The notes: generated by a model from the letters alone, not told the origin. Counted from the stretch's first letter, positions 20,328 through 31,678 are shown. The stretch: 64,000 nt of DNA from Diplonema papillatum (GCA_030068145.1 JAPJBO010000089.1:310001-374000); one strand, 5' to 3'. Made by a program: numbers and translations.

Positions 20328-20630
20328 AGGTACCAGGGAAAGCCTGCTACACGGGAGCCAAACTTCACGTGTTCGGCGGTTCTGCAGAGCCACGGGCCTA
20401 CGGGTCAAGTGGCTACCGATTTCCCAAACTAAAGCATCAAGGCGTGGCGCACCTGGGGGTTTGGCGCTTGCGCTGAACATAAGCTCGTCAAGACGGTCAG
20501 CCACAGGGCAGAGCGGACGGGGTTGTGGCACTGTGCTGCCTCCGACTCAAGCCTTGCAAGCTGTGGTTGACCGTCACGTTCCTGGACCCGGAGCGGCCTT
20601 TTTTCTTTTTCTTTTTCTTTTTCTTCTTCT
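20328..20630 (+). repeat. Interspersed repeat family A
   Basis: Starts GTACCAGGGAAAGCCTGC and ends in (CTTTTT)n(CTT)n; inverted relative to the copies at 4138 and 9115. A short stretch TGCTGCCTGACAGCTGCTAG directly repeats on both sides (20297-20316 and 20640-20659), a plausible target-site duplication of about 20 bp. Confidence 0.85.
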
Positions 20631-20659
20631 TCTGGAGTCTGCTGCCTGACAGCTGCTAG

Positions 20660-21124
20660 CGCAAAGAGGTCGGGGGGACGGGTTCTGTAAATCATGAAGC
20701 TGAATTTTGTGAATTCTGTTTCGTGAAGGAATTAATTATTTCACGGATTCGGCGTTCTTCACGAATTAGCAAAATTGATTAATTACGGACTGGAGTGTAC
20801 TCAGCAACAGAACCGATTTTGGTTCGGTGCGCAGGATGCTCTGAGGCTGGTCAGAAGACTTCGGGCGTCTTGAAACACAAATACGATCGGTTGGGAACAA
20901 ATCCCGACCGACAGGCGGGTTGTTGTTGGTAGATGGGAAGTTAGCTTTGCCCATTAGGCAGGGGGGGGAGGAGAGGGTTGCGGAATACATAAATACGTGC
21001 CGAAGATCCAGGTCACACACAGGCCATCCATCACCGTCCTAGCTCGTGCAATTCAGCGCCTTGGCCTGTGCGTGTGTGTGTGTGTTGCGGACCCGTTTTA
21101 ACGTGGTGCCTCCCTTGACCACGC

Positions 21125-21171
<47 letters not shown>

Positions 21172-21959
21172 TGTTTTAGTATGAGCATCTTCATGTGTTT
21201 GCCCACATTTCCATCGAGGTGCTGTACACAGAAGTTTCTACAGAGCAGGTGATTCGCACAGAAATACTCGACGTAGCTGCTTTGACTCCGAATGGGCAAA
21301 GCCTATACACAACACGGCTACAACACGAGGATGCAGCCCTGCGTAGGTGTGCACTCAGCCATCAGTCCATTGGCTGCCAAGCACCCCCGACCGGTCGATT
21401 CGCCACTTTTGTGACCCTCTATTCGCTGGGCGGTGCTGTCAGCACTTGTTCCGCGTCGCATCAAGTACATGACGCTGGCGGTTGGGGAATCGGTGACCGC
21501 GACCCAATTAAGGTACGGTCAACAGTGTCGCCACGTGAAGGAAACCCCATATTTTCCGAGTCTAGAGGTTTGGTAAATTTGAAATTCTCAAATTTAGCTC
21601 TCTAGCGAGCTACCCCACTTTTCTGGGGCAGGCCGTGGGGGTACCCTCATTCCGGACATTTCTCTACCGTTTTTTTCATGGTACTTTTGAGAATTCACAA
21701 AAAAACGCATTGTCTTCGTCCCACAGCAGCCGGGCGGCTCGCCGGATATAGTACGACTGGGATCTACCGAATGTAGAATGGGATGGTATCCCAATCTACG
21801 TTCGGTAGATCCGTTTGTTCTAGGGTGGGCACAGCCGGCATATTTTTTGTTTGTGCGTACGTGTGTAAACCTGGTTTGAGTGATTTAACACAGCACGCTG
21901 CCATCCGACACTATTTTGATACAGACAAGCAAGCTTGTTACCAAGATTTCTCGCGGCGG
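20660..21959. other. Repeats and microsatellite, no gene
   Basis: (GT)n at 21125-21170 (about 23 units). 21262-21300 is a piece of repeat family E and 21309-21352 matches 1963-2013. GATCTACCGAATGTAGA and TCTACGTTCGGTAGATC at 21764-21812 form a perfect-looking ~16-bp hairpin. Confidence 0.5.
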
Positions 21960-22240
21960 ACACCCACGTGGCACAGTCGTCAGTGGACGACGTTCCTGAC
22001 CTACGGGTGGGAGTTCGGTTCCCGCCGGTGGGCTTTTTCCGGGTCCGCACGCAGCATCAAAGGTTCACCAGGGGCGCCCTCTTCCCCGGATAAGGGCCCC
22101 CAACTTGCCATCATCCCGAACTTAGCATCAGGGTTTTCCGGGGGGGGTCCGGGGGGGCCCTCCCCCCCGGGTACGCGCCCCGAACTTGCTATCATCCCAA
22201 ACTTGGCACCAGGTCCCCGAACTTGCTACCAAACGCCGAG
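21960..22240 (+). repeat. tRNA-headed SINE (family S4)
   Basis: TGGCACAGTCGTCAGTGG as A-box and GAGTTCGGTTCCCGCC as B-box, about 45 nt apart, followed by a body with the same G-run/C-run palindrome and CGAACTT-type short repeats seen in S3 but a different head sequence. Confidence 0.6.
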
Positions 22241-22261
22241 CTTGGCATCATCAGGGTTCAA

Positions 22262-22445
22262 CGGGTTCGGGTTTGCACAAAAAGGTGCGGGCTTGCACAA
22301 ACGCCGGACTGGGCAAAAAGGTTCGGGTTTGCACCAACGCCGGACTGGACGAAACGGTTCGGATTGCACAAATGCCGGACTGGGAAAAAACGCCGGGCTG
22401 GGCAAACAGGTTCCGGTTCGCAAACGCCGGACTGAGCAAAAGGTT
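22262..22445 (+). repeat. ~36-bp tandem repeat, about five units
   Basis: The unit GGTTCGGGTTTGCACAAACG followed by CCGGACTGGGCAAAAA repeats with substitutions and small deletions. Confidence 0.85.
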
Positions 22446-22489
22446 ACCTCTAGACTCGCTAAGGGTGGTCCTAACACCCATGTACTTGT

Positions 22490-22591
22490 TTGTGCGCACT
22501 AGCGGAACTCGCCTGCTTTGGTAAGTTTCATGCAGTACGCTGCCAGCTACTAATTTTTAGTACCAACAATGCATTGTTAGCACAAGAAAGT
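22490..22591 (+). repeat. 5' part of repeat family B
   Basis: Matches 45050-45150: GTTTCATGCAGTACGCTGCC and CAACAATGCATTGTTAGCAC. It abuts the stop codon of the MIT gene. Confidence 0.7.
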
Positions 22592-23359
22592 TTAAAAGAA
22601 ATGGCGCACCCGTCCCGCGAGTTCTTCCGCCTTCGAAAGCAGCTCGCGCACCTTTTCACCGACCACCGATGCGACCTTGACATCTCGCTCGTCCTTCAAG
22701 AAGCCCAGGAGCGCCTCTGCCGCGACCTGGTACGCCTCCTTCGCCGGGAGAAACTGCCCCTTCGCTTCAAACAGCCGGCCCTGCTCGCAGGCGCGCTGCC
22801 CGGTCTCGAAGAGCCCGCGCCGCTGGCCGGAGAACAGCGTGCCGTCCCACCCGCAGGGCCGCACAGGCGCCGTGGCCGCGGCGGGCGGCGGCGGGTTTGC
22901 CCGTTTTTCGAGCTTTTCGAGCTTTTCGAGGTCGGCCCGCCGGGCCTCGTCCCGCGCCGCAATGTGCTTCGCGTTCCTGCGGAGGACTTCCACCCGCTCG
23001 CCGTACCGGTGGAGCATCGCGTTGACGACGTCTTTTTCGGCGGCGTTGTGCCGGCTTTTTTCGACGTGCACGAGCGCGACGATGGCCGCGTTGTACGTCT
23101 TTATCGCCTCGAGCGTCTGACCCCGAGTGTCCGCTGCCACCGCCGCCCGCGCGATCTGCAGCACCTCCGGCGTCAGGTACGCGGGCCCCGCGTACTGCGG
23201 CGCGGCCGTCGGCACGTCCGGAAACTGCGCCGGCAGCTTCGCCTGGTGCACGTCCCAAGCCAGCGGCGGCGCGCTGGGCTCCGGCAGCCCGGGCTCCGTG
23301 CAGCAGGCAGGCGACGGGAGCAAGACGAACCCATCGTCGACAGAGTCCATGTCCGCCAT
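22592..23359 (-). CDS. Protein with two MIT (microtubule interacting and trafficking) domains
   Basis: 255 codons, ATG at 23359, TAA stop, no intron seen, strongly G/C-rich third positions. Residues ~64-130 read VLQIARAAVAADTRGQTLEA then IKTYNAAIVALVHV and MLHRYGERVEVLRRNA, the three-helix MIT pattern ('A...D..G.Y.EAI..Y..A...L...YxxRAexLk'). A second, more diverged MIT-like helical unit spans ~182-252 (LFETGQRACEQGRLFEAKGQ, FLPAKEAYQVAAEALLGF). A Leu/Glu/Lys coiled stretch and a Pro/Ala linker separate them. MIT domains bind C-terminal tails of ESCRT-III proteins, so a role in endosomal sorting, membrane scission or cytokinesis is likely. No AAA, Bro1 or protease domain is present. Two truncated copies of its 5' end lie upstream. 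Confidence 0.68.
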   Translation of the reverse strand: MADMDSVDDGFVLLPSPACCTEPGLPEPSAPPLAWDVHQAKLPAQFPDVPTAAPQYAGPAYLTPEVLQIARAAVAADTRGQTLEAIKTYNAAIVALVHVEKSRHNAAEKDVVNAMLHRYGERVEVLRRNAKHIAARDEARRADLEKLEKLEKRANPPPPAAATAPVRPCGWDGTLFSGQRRGLFETGQRACEQGRLFEAKGQFLPAKEAYQVAAEALLGFLKDERDVKVASVVGEKVRELLSKAEELAGRVRHFF

Positions 23360-23639
23360 GTGCGAAATACTACGCGAGAGACACAGAGGAGGCAGCTACC
23401 AGGACGATTTCAGCGTGTCTCTTTCTCTATATACCTGGTCTTCTTGAGACAATATCAGGGGGTTTCTTTGAAGACCTGGTTGAAATGCATGATGGAGAAA
23501 ACTGGCGGCCTAAGGTTGCACACGAATGCACTCCTACGCTCGCGGAAAAGTCTTGCACTCTAAAATAATTGTCCCTCCCCAGCAACCTGCAGGCATGTCA
23601 TTCTGTAAGGCAAACTTGTTCGAGCAAGGATAAATGGGC
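23360..23639 (-). other. 5' flank of the MIT gene, duplicated
   Basis: ACGCGAGAGACACAGAGGAG through GAAGACCTGGTTGAAATGCA recurs almost exactly at 23847-24000, directly upstream of the truncated copy. The flank was therefore duplicated together with the first coding part. Confidence 0.85.
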
Positions 23640-23846
23640 GGACCGCCGCCCGCGCGATCTGCAGCACCTCCGGCGCCAGGTACGCGGGCCCCGCGTACTG
23701 CGGCGCGGCCGTCGGCACGTCCGGAAACTGCGCCGGCAGCGGCGCCTGGTGCACGTCCCAAGCCAGCGGCGGCGCGCTGGGCTCCGGCGGCCCGGGCTCC
23801 GTGCAGCAGGCAGGAACCCATCGTCGACAGAGTCCATGTCCGCCAT
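23640..23846 (-). pseudogene. Truncated copy of the MIT gene 5' end (copy 1)
   Basis: Starts with the same ATG context as the intact gene (MADMDSVDDGF), carries a deletion after codon ~11 that shifts the frame, and stops matching within codon ~74 (..QIARAAV) at GCGGGCGGCGGT. The same breakpoint is seen in copy 2 at 24303. Confidence 0.85.
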
Positions 23847-24103
23847 GTGCGAAATACTACGCGAGAGACACAGAGGAGGCAGCTATCAGGACGATTTCAG
23901 CGTGTCTCTTTCTCTATATACTTGGTCTTCTTGAGACGATATCAGGGGTTTCTTTGAAGACCTGGTTGAAATGCATGAAGGAGAAAACTGGCGGCACGAA
24001 TGCACTCCGCGAGAGTAGGAGGAAAGACTTATATCCCTCCCAGCTAACCTTGTCCCCGGTTCGGGATAGTTCGGGATATAAAATAATGCGGCACAAACTT
24101 GTT

Positions 24104-24234
24104 TGTGCCACAGTTTGTTGAACGCTTACGCCCGCCACTAACTGTGTTTCGTGTGGGCTACAGCACATTTACCTCCTTTGATCTATCGCAACTGGCAGTC
24201 TCCTCAAGTATTTCCTACAAAGCAGGTACTTATA
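24104..24234 (+). repeat. Interspersed repeat family B, short copy
   Basis: From GTTGAACGCTTACGCCCGCC to GCAGGTACTTATAC. Confidence 0.8.
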
Positions 24235-24302
24235 CAAAGAATAAAGTTAGTGCAACTCTCGGGTCCGATACTTGAGTCCAATTTTTGGGCCCAGTTATTT
24301 GG

Positions 24303-24440
24303 GACCGCCGCCCGCGCGATCTGCAGCACCTCCGGCGTCAGGTACGCGGGCCTCGCGTACTGCGGCGCGGCCGTCGGCACGTCCAGAAACTGCGCCGGCG
24401 GGAGCAGGTCCCAAGCCAGTGGCGGCGCGGGGCTGACATT
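24303..24440 (-). pseudogene. Truncated copy of the MIT gene 5' end (copy 2)
   Basis: Covers about codons 32-74 with further small deletions; it lacks the ATG and the upstream flank. The inner breakpoint is identical to that of copy 1, so one copy probably gave rise to the other. Confidence 0.8.
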
Positions 24441-25359
24441 TGAGCTAGCTCGCTAGACAGCCCGATGGGCTGAAAAAAAGTGCAGATGACAGCCAATAAC
24501 GTTGGAAGCGGCGATGTGGAAACGAGAGGAAAAGGTAGAAGTGTATCCCACACCGGCACAAGGGCCGGCCGCCGAGACATTCGTAAACGGTAACAGAACC
24601 CGTTCTCGGGGTCTCGGGTGAGCGATAAGGGAGGTGCAAACAAACATAAGAAATGTTTACAGCTGCGTTCAACAGCAAGACCAAAAGGCAAGCAAGGCCA
24701 ATATCACAGATTCCGTGGCTCGAATGGGTATTGTCCTTGACAGAGTGAGCCGGTGCCTTTCGTCTCACCTTTCAGCTACGGTTCTGGCAAGCTTGCTCGA
24801 GCCGGGCGCTTAGCCCTCGGGCTTGAGCAATGCGTATCGTAGCCGGGTGGGATTGACGAGCAGATTTTCGCCACAAGTTCTACCGTGGGGTTGGAACCCT
24901 GCGGAAGACCTGGGGTACGGAGAAAACGAGGCGGCGAGAACAAACAAACGTAGGAGAGAGGGAGAGAGAGAGAGAGAGAGACGTTAGAGTGCAGGGACCA
25001 TCTCTCCGGAGAGTTTTCGGTCTCCTCACTGCTGCCCCGTACTACAACGGCGGGCATCAGTCGTTGCGTCGCAGGCGCGGTGCGAGCCGGCCCTGTCATA
25101 AAAGGGCGTTCTGGCTGGTGGGGGAGACCGCCTGGCGAGTGCCTTCTGACTTGATGTGCCGCGGGCTCTCTGTGAAAAGGATATACAGTCAGCTGCACAG
25201 GGGCACATTGAACCGGCGCGGAGCTTCGTGCTGCCTCCGGACCAAGCGCACGCGCGATGCCGCTTCGTTTGCAACGGCCATCTGAAATCGAGGACATTGC
25301 GCTGCAGCGACCGGCGGGGAAACCGAATAATCGCCTGGACGCGGTGTCCCCGTGGACTG
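24441..25359. other. Gap: microsatellite and an old repeat
   Basis: (GA)n at 24955-24981. 24990-25090 resembles 44327-44410 (TGCAGGGACCATC.., ACTAC..CGGCGGGC), a dispersed repeat. No coding-like stretch was recognised. Confidence 0.45.
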
Positions 25360-26058
25360 TCAGGCGCGATCCGACGGGTCCTCTGGCGCGTACGCAATCC
25401 AGCCACGGAATGTGAAGCCCGCGTAGAATAGCTTCACGCCCGCGAACCCAGCCTCCCGAAGCAGGGCCTCGTCTTCCTCCGGAGACACGGCCGGCAGCTT
25501 TTTCGATATCGCCGCCGACGCGTTGCGAGCGTTGCCTTCCGGGACGCCGGACGCGAAGGCGAATGCAGCGTATCGATCGAGCCACACCTTCTCGGCTGCG
25601 GGTTCCCGGGGGAAGCTGTGGTGGGCTACCACCAGCGGCGCGCCAGGCTTCAGCCGCCGGCGCAGTTCCAGCAAGGCCGCCTTCCGCTCAGCGACGGGCA
25701 TGAAGTGCATGGTTAGCAGGCACGTGGCGCCGTCGAACGGCTCGTCAGGCGCGCTGCCGACGTAGCCTTCGACCAGCTGCACCCGGCCGGCGGCGGCGGG
25801 GCCGACTGTCTTTGCGGCCAGGTCGAGCATCTCGCGCGACGGGTCGACGCCAGCGAAGCGCCACTCGGGCTGTGCGTCAGCAAAGACCTTCAGCTCGAGG
25901 CCGCCCCCGGCTCCGAGCACCAGGACGCTGCCCGCCTTCGGCACCCGCTCGGCCAGCAGCAGCAGCGTCATCCGCTGCAGGTCGCGGAACCCCGGTACTA
26001 GCTTCACGGGGCCTTCCGCGTACCGCGCCACGGCTTCGGCGTCGGAGAAGCACGACAT
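25360..26058 (-). CDS. Class I SAM-dependent methyltransferase
   Basis: 232 codons, ATG at 26058, intronless, G/C-rich third positions. Motif I is SVLVLGAGGGLELKVFA (residues ~44-60); motif II ends in the acidic residue of FAGVDPSREMLDLA (Asp72), which in this fold binds the ribose of SAM. VQLVEGYVGSAP and FDGATCLLTMHFM fit motifs III-IV, and ELRRRLKPGAPLVVAHHSF fits the post-catalytic strand. Length and layout match the UbiE/CmoA-like soluble enzymes common in bacteria, which together with the lack of introns makes an origin by transfer possible but unproven. The substrate cannot be told. A 180-bp MITE sits only 79 bp upstream of the start codon. Confidence 0.78.
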   Translation of the reverse strand: MSCFSDAEAVARYAEGPVKLVPGFRDLQRMTLLLLAERVPKAGSVLVLGAGGGLELKVFADAQPEWRFAGVDPSREMLDLAAKTVGPAAAGRVQLVEGYVGSAPDEPFDGATCLLTMHFMPVAERKAALLELRRRLKPGAPLVVAHHSFPREPAAEKVWLDRYAAFAFASGVPEGNARNASAAISKKLPAVSPEEDEALLREAGFAGVKLFYAGFTFRGWIAYAPEDPSDRA

Positions 26059-26136
26059 GCTGGTGGCCCTTTGGTTATGGGTGTCGTTTGTTTTGCAGGG
26101 GGGTGGACGGTGGTTAGGGGTCCTGGAATGGAAGTG

Positions 26137-26316
26137 TGAGCCGGTCCGTCCCTATCTCTTGAAACTGCATCGAAGTGCCTGCCGCTGTTTATCACAGTGA
26201 ATCACGGTCCACCACGGTCTATCAGGTCCATCCCTAGTCCCTAGAGCTGCATCGAATTGCCCGGTGCTGTATTCTTCGGTCTATCACGGTCTATAAAGAG
26301 GGGATGGACCGGCTCA
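26137..26316. mobile_element. 180-bp MITE (family C)
   Basis: Ends TGAGCCGGTCC / GGACCGGCTCA are perfect inverted repeats, and the interior contains further GATAGACCGTGG-type palindromic repeats. Inverted copy of 32245-32424 at the same length (180 bp); a third copy is at 47660-47823. Flanks GAAGTG and AAAGTG are nearly the same 6-mer. Confidence 0.85.
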
Positions 26317-27949
26317 AAAGTGGTTGACCGGTCAAAGTCAGTGGCTCGTGAGTGTCCACGGTGTGTTGTGGTGCGTGACTGGTCATCAAGGCGCCATGGT
26401 CGCTGGTCAAAAGGAGTCGTGATGTCCGTGATTGGCTGAGTTTGCACTTGACTCGCCTGCACCTAGTCGTGTGGCGCTCACTGCACACTCCCCTTAAGAA
26501 GTAGTGCGCGTCTCGGGTAAGCAGCAAGCCGCCGATGCCAAAACCCCCCCCTACAACGACACGCCCACCTATTTAAGGGTCGAGATCTCGTTCGTTAACG
26601 GAATCAACCTGACAAATCACTCCACCAACAAGGAGCGGCCATGCACCACCACACAATTCATCGAGAAAGAGCTCTCAATCTGTCAATCCTTGAGATCATC
26701 CTGACCTAGTAAAATTCCCCGTGTTGAGTCAAATTAAGCCGCATACTCCACGCCTCCGTTCAAAGCTACGGAGGTGACCCGCTGGAGGGAGCAGATGGAC
26801 ACAGACCACGTTGGTCTACTCCGGGATCTTGAGTTGGCGTACGTGGCCGGTAAGAGGCATCTTCCAGGTGGCGATCTTCTCTCTGATTAGGTTGAAATGC
26901 AGGGTCGTCACAGCTGCAACCACGGGTTGGGACATGCTACCGGAGCAAGTTAAGCTCGACAATGACCTGTTGCTCGACCTCCGGATGCAACGCACAAAGA
27001 TGCGGATAAACAAGCGACGCTCGAGAGTGGAGACAGCTTGCGTTTCGTTCTTTTTTCCGTCAGACCGAGAAACATGAAAGGAGAGACAGGAGTTAACAGA
27101 AGAAATAGAAAAGTTGGTGGGGAATGGTATTCTATGGGGGTGCTGGGCGAAAGCACAGACTAATTTCTTTTTGACACAGACGCGCACGATCGCGGCGAGG
27201 AACGGGTGAGTTCGGGTCTTCGAACTGACAGAAAGACTTCGCCTGGAATCAGATGGCTGCCGGGAAGGACAAGTCTGAAGGCAACGACACGCGTACTTTG
27301 CGCAGCGGGACATCAGCTCGTCGCGTTTTCGGTCCCTGATTCCAGCTGTGTACGTTTGCGCAGGGCCTTTCCCAGGATCACTAGTTCTCGAGCTCGAGGC
27401 GGTGCACTTTTTCCTTTCGGTTTTTCCATTTGGGGACATAAGGGGTAGTAGCGCTTCACCATGTGCTACTGGCTGTGGCTGTGTACGTAAAGCGATGTTC
27501 ATCCCCCGTTTTTCGTCAACTGTCACAACTGCACAGGGATCCCACGCAAAACGTTTGGCGGAGCTGCTCTTTTCCCCGCCTAAAAGACAGCCACTCGACG
27601 GCAGTACCAAGACACGGGAGTTGCGCATTTTGCACATGATAACGGGGTTGTTTTCATACGGAAACCCCCGAGCTCGGCTACCTTTGACAATCATGGGATG
27701 CTCTGTGGTTGACCAATCTACGTGCGTCTAGCATTTTCTAAGGTATCTTTGCGCATAGTAGCAGACTGCGGCTAGGACTTCACGGTCTTCATCGTCGAGG
27801 ACCGACGACAAAAGAGTGAAGCGAGGCGAATGAAACACGAGAGAAGGGGTGAGGGGGTGGGGGAACTACTGTGGTTGCTGTTAACAAAAAAGAAAGTCAT
27901 CGGCGTTCTGCACAAACAAAAGCCTCCCCGCTTTGCTGACCCATTCACA
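26317..27949. other. No convincing gene
   Basis: Includes a 292-codon minus frame (26816-27694) that is Ser/Arg-rich, has no third-position bias and matches nothing known to me; see rejected items. No repeats stand out. Confidence 0.4.
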
Positions 27950-28090
27950 CCCGCAAAGCGGGTGTGCTGCACCCAGTGCGACACCCGGAATGCTGTAGCG
28001 CTCGACCCGATCTGCCGCTGCACGGGGCAGGTCGACGGGACTCGGAAAGGGGGGCACCCGCAACCGCGCAACCGCACGTCTACGTGCGTA
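27950..28090 (+). CDS. Candidate exon with paired cysteines
   Basis: A plus frame with G/C-rich third positions reads RVCCTQCDTRNAVALDPICR then CTGQVDGTRKGGHPQPRN and ..TSTCVICPPP. The C-x2-C ... C-x-C ... C-x2-C spacing suggests metal binding. The AAAG before 27959 and GTAATT after TACGTGC at 28085 are possible splice borders. No neighbouring exon found and no family recognised; it could belong with a gene extending toward 28180, where the frame stays open. Confidence 0.33.
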
Positions 28091-28799
28091 ATTTGTCCCC
28101 CCCCAAGGTTCGATCGGGCACTCCGAATAGGTCCAGACGTCTCAACCATAAACCCCAGTGAAGGAGCAATGATTAAGATTTGAACGCATCTCCAACTCTT
28201 ACCACTAGTCGGTTTCAGGGACTTTTAACCCTCTTCTTCAAAGTTCTTTGCATCTTTCCATCACTGTACTACCTTCAGGTGATATGTAGCCTATGGAGGT
28301 GACTACTCCTTGTTTTCGCCGCGGAGTGGGTCCATAGTTCGCGGCCGTTTTCTGGGCCCAAACGAGCAACCGACTCGTTTTCCTGGAGTTTCGGAGCGTT
28401 TTGGGGCCACCTGCGTGAATAGCTCAGCATTCCCAAAGTGAGCGACTCGTGCTAGCAAGGAGTTAACCAACATGGCTCGTCGAGGAAATACGGAACTCTT
28501 CCAGGAGATTTACCTCGACGCCAGTTGTGTCCCCAAGCAGCTGGCGCCACATTCCGGATATACACCGGTTCAGGCTTGGGCTCCGCCCTGTTCACTCGCC
28601 GTTACTAGGAGCATCGCTGTTGCTTTCTTTTCGTGCGCTGAGTGGTTGGCTTCCAGCTTTGGGTTTCCGATGACCCTGTTTTTTTCGCCGGAGTGGGGCC
28701 AGAGTTGTGTGGCCTCTGCGCGGCATGCCAGTTCATTTGCACGCCGCACGCGACGCTGCCAGCTCCCCCTGAGACCGTACGAACTCCGGGTTTGAGTGT
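28091..28799. other. No gene seen
   Basis: A 107-codon plus frame starts at 28472 (MARRGNTELFQEIYLDASC) but soon becomes compositionally random and runs into the repeat at 28800. Confidence 0.35.
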
Positions 28800-28824
28800 C
28801 CCAATCCCCACACGGTGCGCTCCA

Positions 28825-29155
28825 GCAGGATTGCAAGAACGTGCTTGGAATGGATATGTGCTCAACACCTCTGGTCCCGTCTGCGCCGTGTTTCGCTCCT
28901 TTAAGCAACGGCACATGAGGCGGACCAACACCAGCTCGGAACCTGAGTGTCTGCAGACAGGACAGCGGGTGTGAGTCTGGTTGGTCAGGCGGCTGTTCGT
29001 CACAGCCAGGACCCGTGCTACCAGAGCACAGGCGAATCCGTCACGGGGAGGAGGTCCCTGCAACCGTGCCTGAGCAATCAGTTGAAAAACTCAATCAGGG
29101 CCCCCGCCCTGATTGTGACTGCCACTCGCTAGGCCGCACTGACTTGTCTTCTTTT
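28825..29155 (+). repeat. Diverged copy of the 350-bp segment of the family D element
   Basis: Shares AGAACGTGCTTGGAATGG, GTCCCGTCTGCGCCGTGTTT, GAATCCGTCACGGGGAG and CTGACTTGTCTTCTTTTTAC with 11990-12340. It ends where the satellite begins. Confidence 0.8.
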
Positions 29156-29159
29156 TACG

Positions 29160-30178
29160 GTGCTCCAGCACCGGGTGGTGGGGGAGTTTAACTGCGCGGT
29201 CCATTTTGCGAGTGTGGCACACCACACCCGACACTTTGACCGCACACAGTTAACACCCCCACCCGGTGCTGGATTACACCGTGCAGGTCCATTTTGCGAG
29301 TGTCGCACACAGTTAACTCCCCACCCCAGTGTGCCACACCCGACACTTTGACCGCACACACTTAACACCCCCCACCCGGTGCTGGATTACACCGTGCAGG
29401 TCCATTTTGCGAGTGTCGCACACAGTTAACTCCCCACCCCAGTGTGCCACACCCGACACTTTGACCGCACACACTTAACACCCCCCACCCGGTGCTGGAT
29501 TACACCGTGCAGGTCCATTTTGCGAGTGTCGCACACAGTTAACTCCCCACCCCAGTGTGCCACACCCGACACTTTGACCGCACACACTTAACACCCCCCA
29601 CCCGGTGCTGGATTACACCGTGCAGGTCCATTTTGCGAGTGTCGCACACAGTTAACTCCCCACCCCAGTGTGCCACACCCGACACTTTGACCGCACACAC
29701 TTAACACCCCCCACCCGGTGCTGGATTACACCGTGCAGGTCCATTTTGCGAGTGTCGCACACAGTTAACTCCCCACCCCAGTGTGCCACACCCGACACTT
29801 TGACCGCACACACTTAACACCCCCCACCCGGTGCTGGATTACACCGTGCAGGTCCATTTTGCGAGTGTCGCACACAGTTAACTCCCCACCCCAGTGTGCC
29901 ACACCCGACACTTTGACCGCACACAGTTAACACCCCCACCCGGTGCTGGATTACACCATGCAGGTCCATTTTGCGAGTGTGGCACACCCGCATATCCAGT
30001 GTGCCACACCCGACTTTTTGACCGCACAGTTAACTCCCCACCCGGTGCTGGAATACACCGTGCAGGTCCATTTTGCGAGTGTCGCACACAGTTAACTCCC
30101 CACCCCAGTGTGCCACACCCGACACTTTGACCGCACACACTTAACACCCCCCACCCGGTGCTGGATTACACCGTGCAG
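29160..30178 (+). repeat. 113-bp satellite, about nine units
   Basis: GGTGCTGGATTACACCGTGC starts the unit. Unit starts at about 29271, 29384, 29497, 29610, 29723, 29836, 29948, 30050, 30163. The central units are almost identical; the first is partial and the 29948 unit is shortened. Each unit contains two diverged half-motifs (GTTAACTCCCCACC and TTAACACCCCCCACC). Confidence 0.95.
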
Positions 30179-31678
30179 AGACCCCACCTTCCTCTTCTCC
30201 CCGGGGCAAGTTTTCGCGTGACGTTCTGCCGCAGTTTTGTGGCAAGGTTGCCAAGGTGGCCACACCGATATGTCAGACTTCAGCTGTACCCGAATGTGTG
30301 CTTTGTTGGCTCCACGTGCCGTGCTGCCGGGCTTTTTGCAAGGCTCACCTGTGTTTGTTGAATTGAGTTCGTGCCTCCGGTGCCCAAGGTTAAACCGAGT
30401 TTCATGCAAAATCCGAAACCCCAAGCTAAGGACTACCCTGAATCCAAATACTGGACTGGTTGTAGGTGGCGATTCATGATAAGAGAGTCCTACTTGTGCG
30501 GCTTAGTTTCCCCACATTGTATGTGGTTGGAATGTTATTTCCCTTCTCTTGGAGAACCTGCCGCCAAACCTCGCTTCCTTGTACGTAAGAAAAGAGGGAG
30601 AGAGACACAGAGAAAGACAGTGAGGGTTTGGAGGAGGACGCTGGCGTCGGGGCCGGTGAGAAGCACCGGCCACCTTGCTAGATAAATTCTGCCGCGGAAG
30701 CCACGCGGAAGGAAACAGTAGACTTTTTTAACCCGGCGGAGGTCAACTGACCGGAGCTACCGGAGCAAGTGTGCTTGCGTTGTGTGGTAACCTGATACGT
30801 TCGTGTGGTAAGCTGATGCTACGGTATCGGGGTAGTATACACACATACGTAGTATGGTGGTATACATAGTACCTACATACTACCTACAGAGTACCCTGTA
30901 GTACCATGTGGTACTACGTGGTGGTACTACGTATGGTATGGTGGTAGATACCACACCTCGTGGGTGCACGGAGGAGCTGAGGATTGCATCCCGAGCTCGT
31001 CCTCAGGACCTCGAGGTCATCCTGTGGATGAGTTTATGTATCGATTGTCAGATGAGCTTGAGGCCCCGCACGGGCGCTTCGTTCCGTGTGCGCGCCGCCC
31101 GATGCACACGGGGATTCGTTTGCGACAATAAAACCTGAGGGAAAAAGACTGCGTGCGTATCCCACTTAACCACTTCCGGACGAACTACCACTGTAGTGGT
31201 AGTTAACTCACGAAAGTTTGCGGGTGTCACGTTCGCGGGCGAGAGGCCAAATAATGGTCGAAAGTGGTCGCTGTTTGCTGTATCGGAAAGATCCGACACA
31301 AATCTTTGTGTGGACTTCCTTCACCCGGGCAGAAATCCTGCTCCGAGCTCCAACGGATACCTGAGATTCGCCATGGAGCCGCCCCTTTTCCCAAATTAAC
31401 CCTGCCCCCCTCCGTCCTTAAGTGGTTAAGAAAATAAAAGAACATAAGGAAATGCTAGTGCTCAAGACTTTTGCACAGCATTTGAGTGCTCGTTGACGGC
31501 AACGTACAACGGGAATAGGGTGGTGCCAGAAGACTCTTCACCTTGTTGTGTATTCCGTCAGTGTAGCACCCATGCGGCCCTCAGACATCTACACTAGCTC
31601 CCGTCAGCCATGGTGGCTGTGATTGGCGTGTTGCGCGAAGAAATGTGAAGACGGGTTTTTGCCAAGAGACTTTCCGTG
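30179..31678. other. Gap with TAC/GTA-rich tract
   Basis: 30830-30955 is a dense run of GGTA/TACC permutations able to form hairpins. Perfect inverted pair ACTACCACT / AGTGGTAGT at 31183-31201. No coding-like stretch. 31640-31678 belongs to the repeat shared with 4975-5082. Confidence 0.45.

Noticed and set aside
26816..27694. 292-codon minus-strand frame
   Set aside because: Long for chance at this base composition, but it is Ser/Arg-rich, has no third-position bias and no recognisable segment. Kept only as a weak possibility.
29160..30178. CRISPR array
   Set aside because: Units are contiguous 113-bp repeats without unique spacers, in a eukaryotic context.
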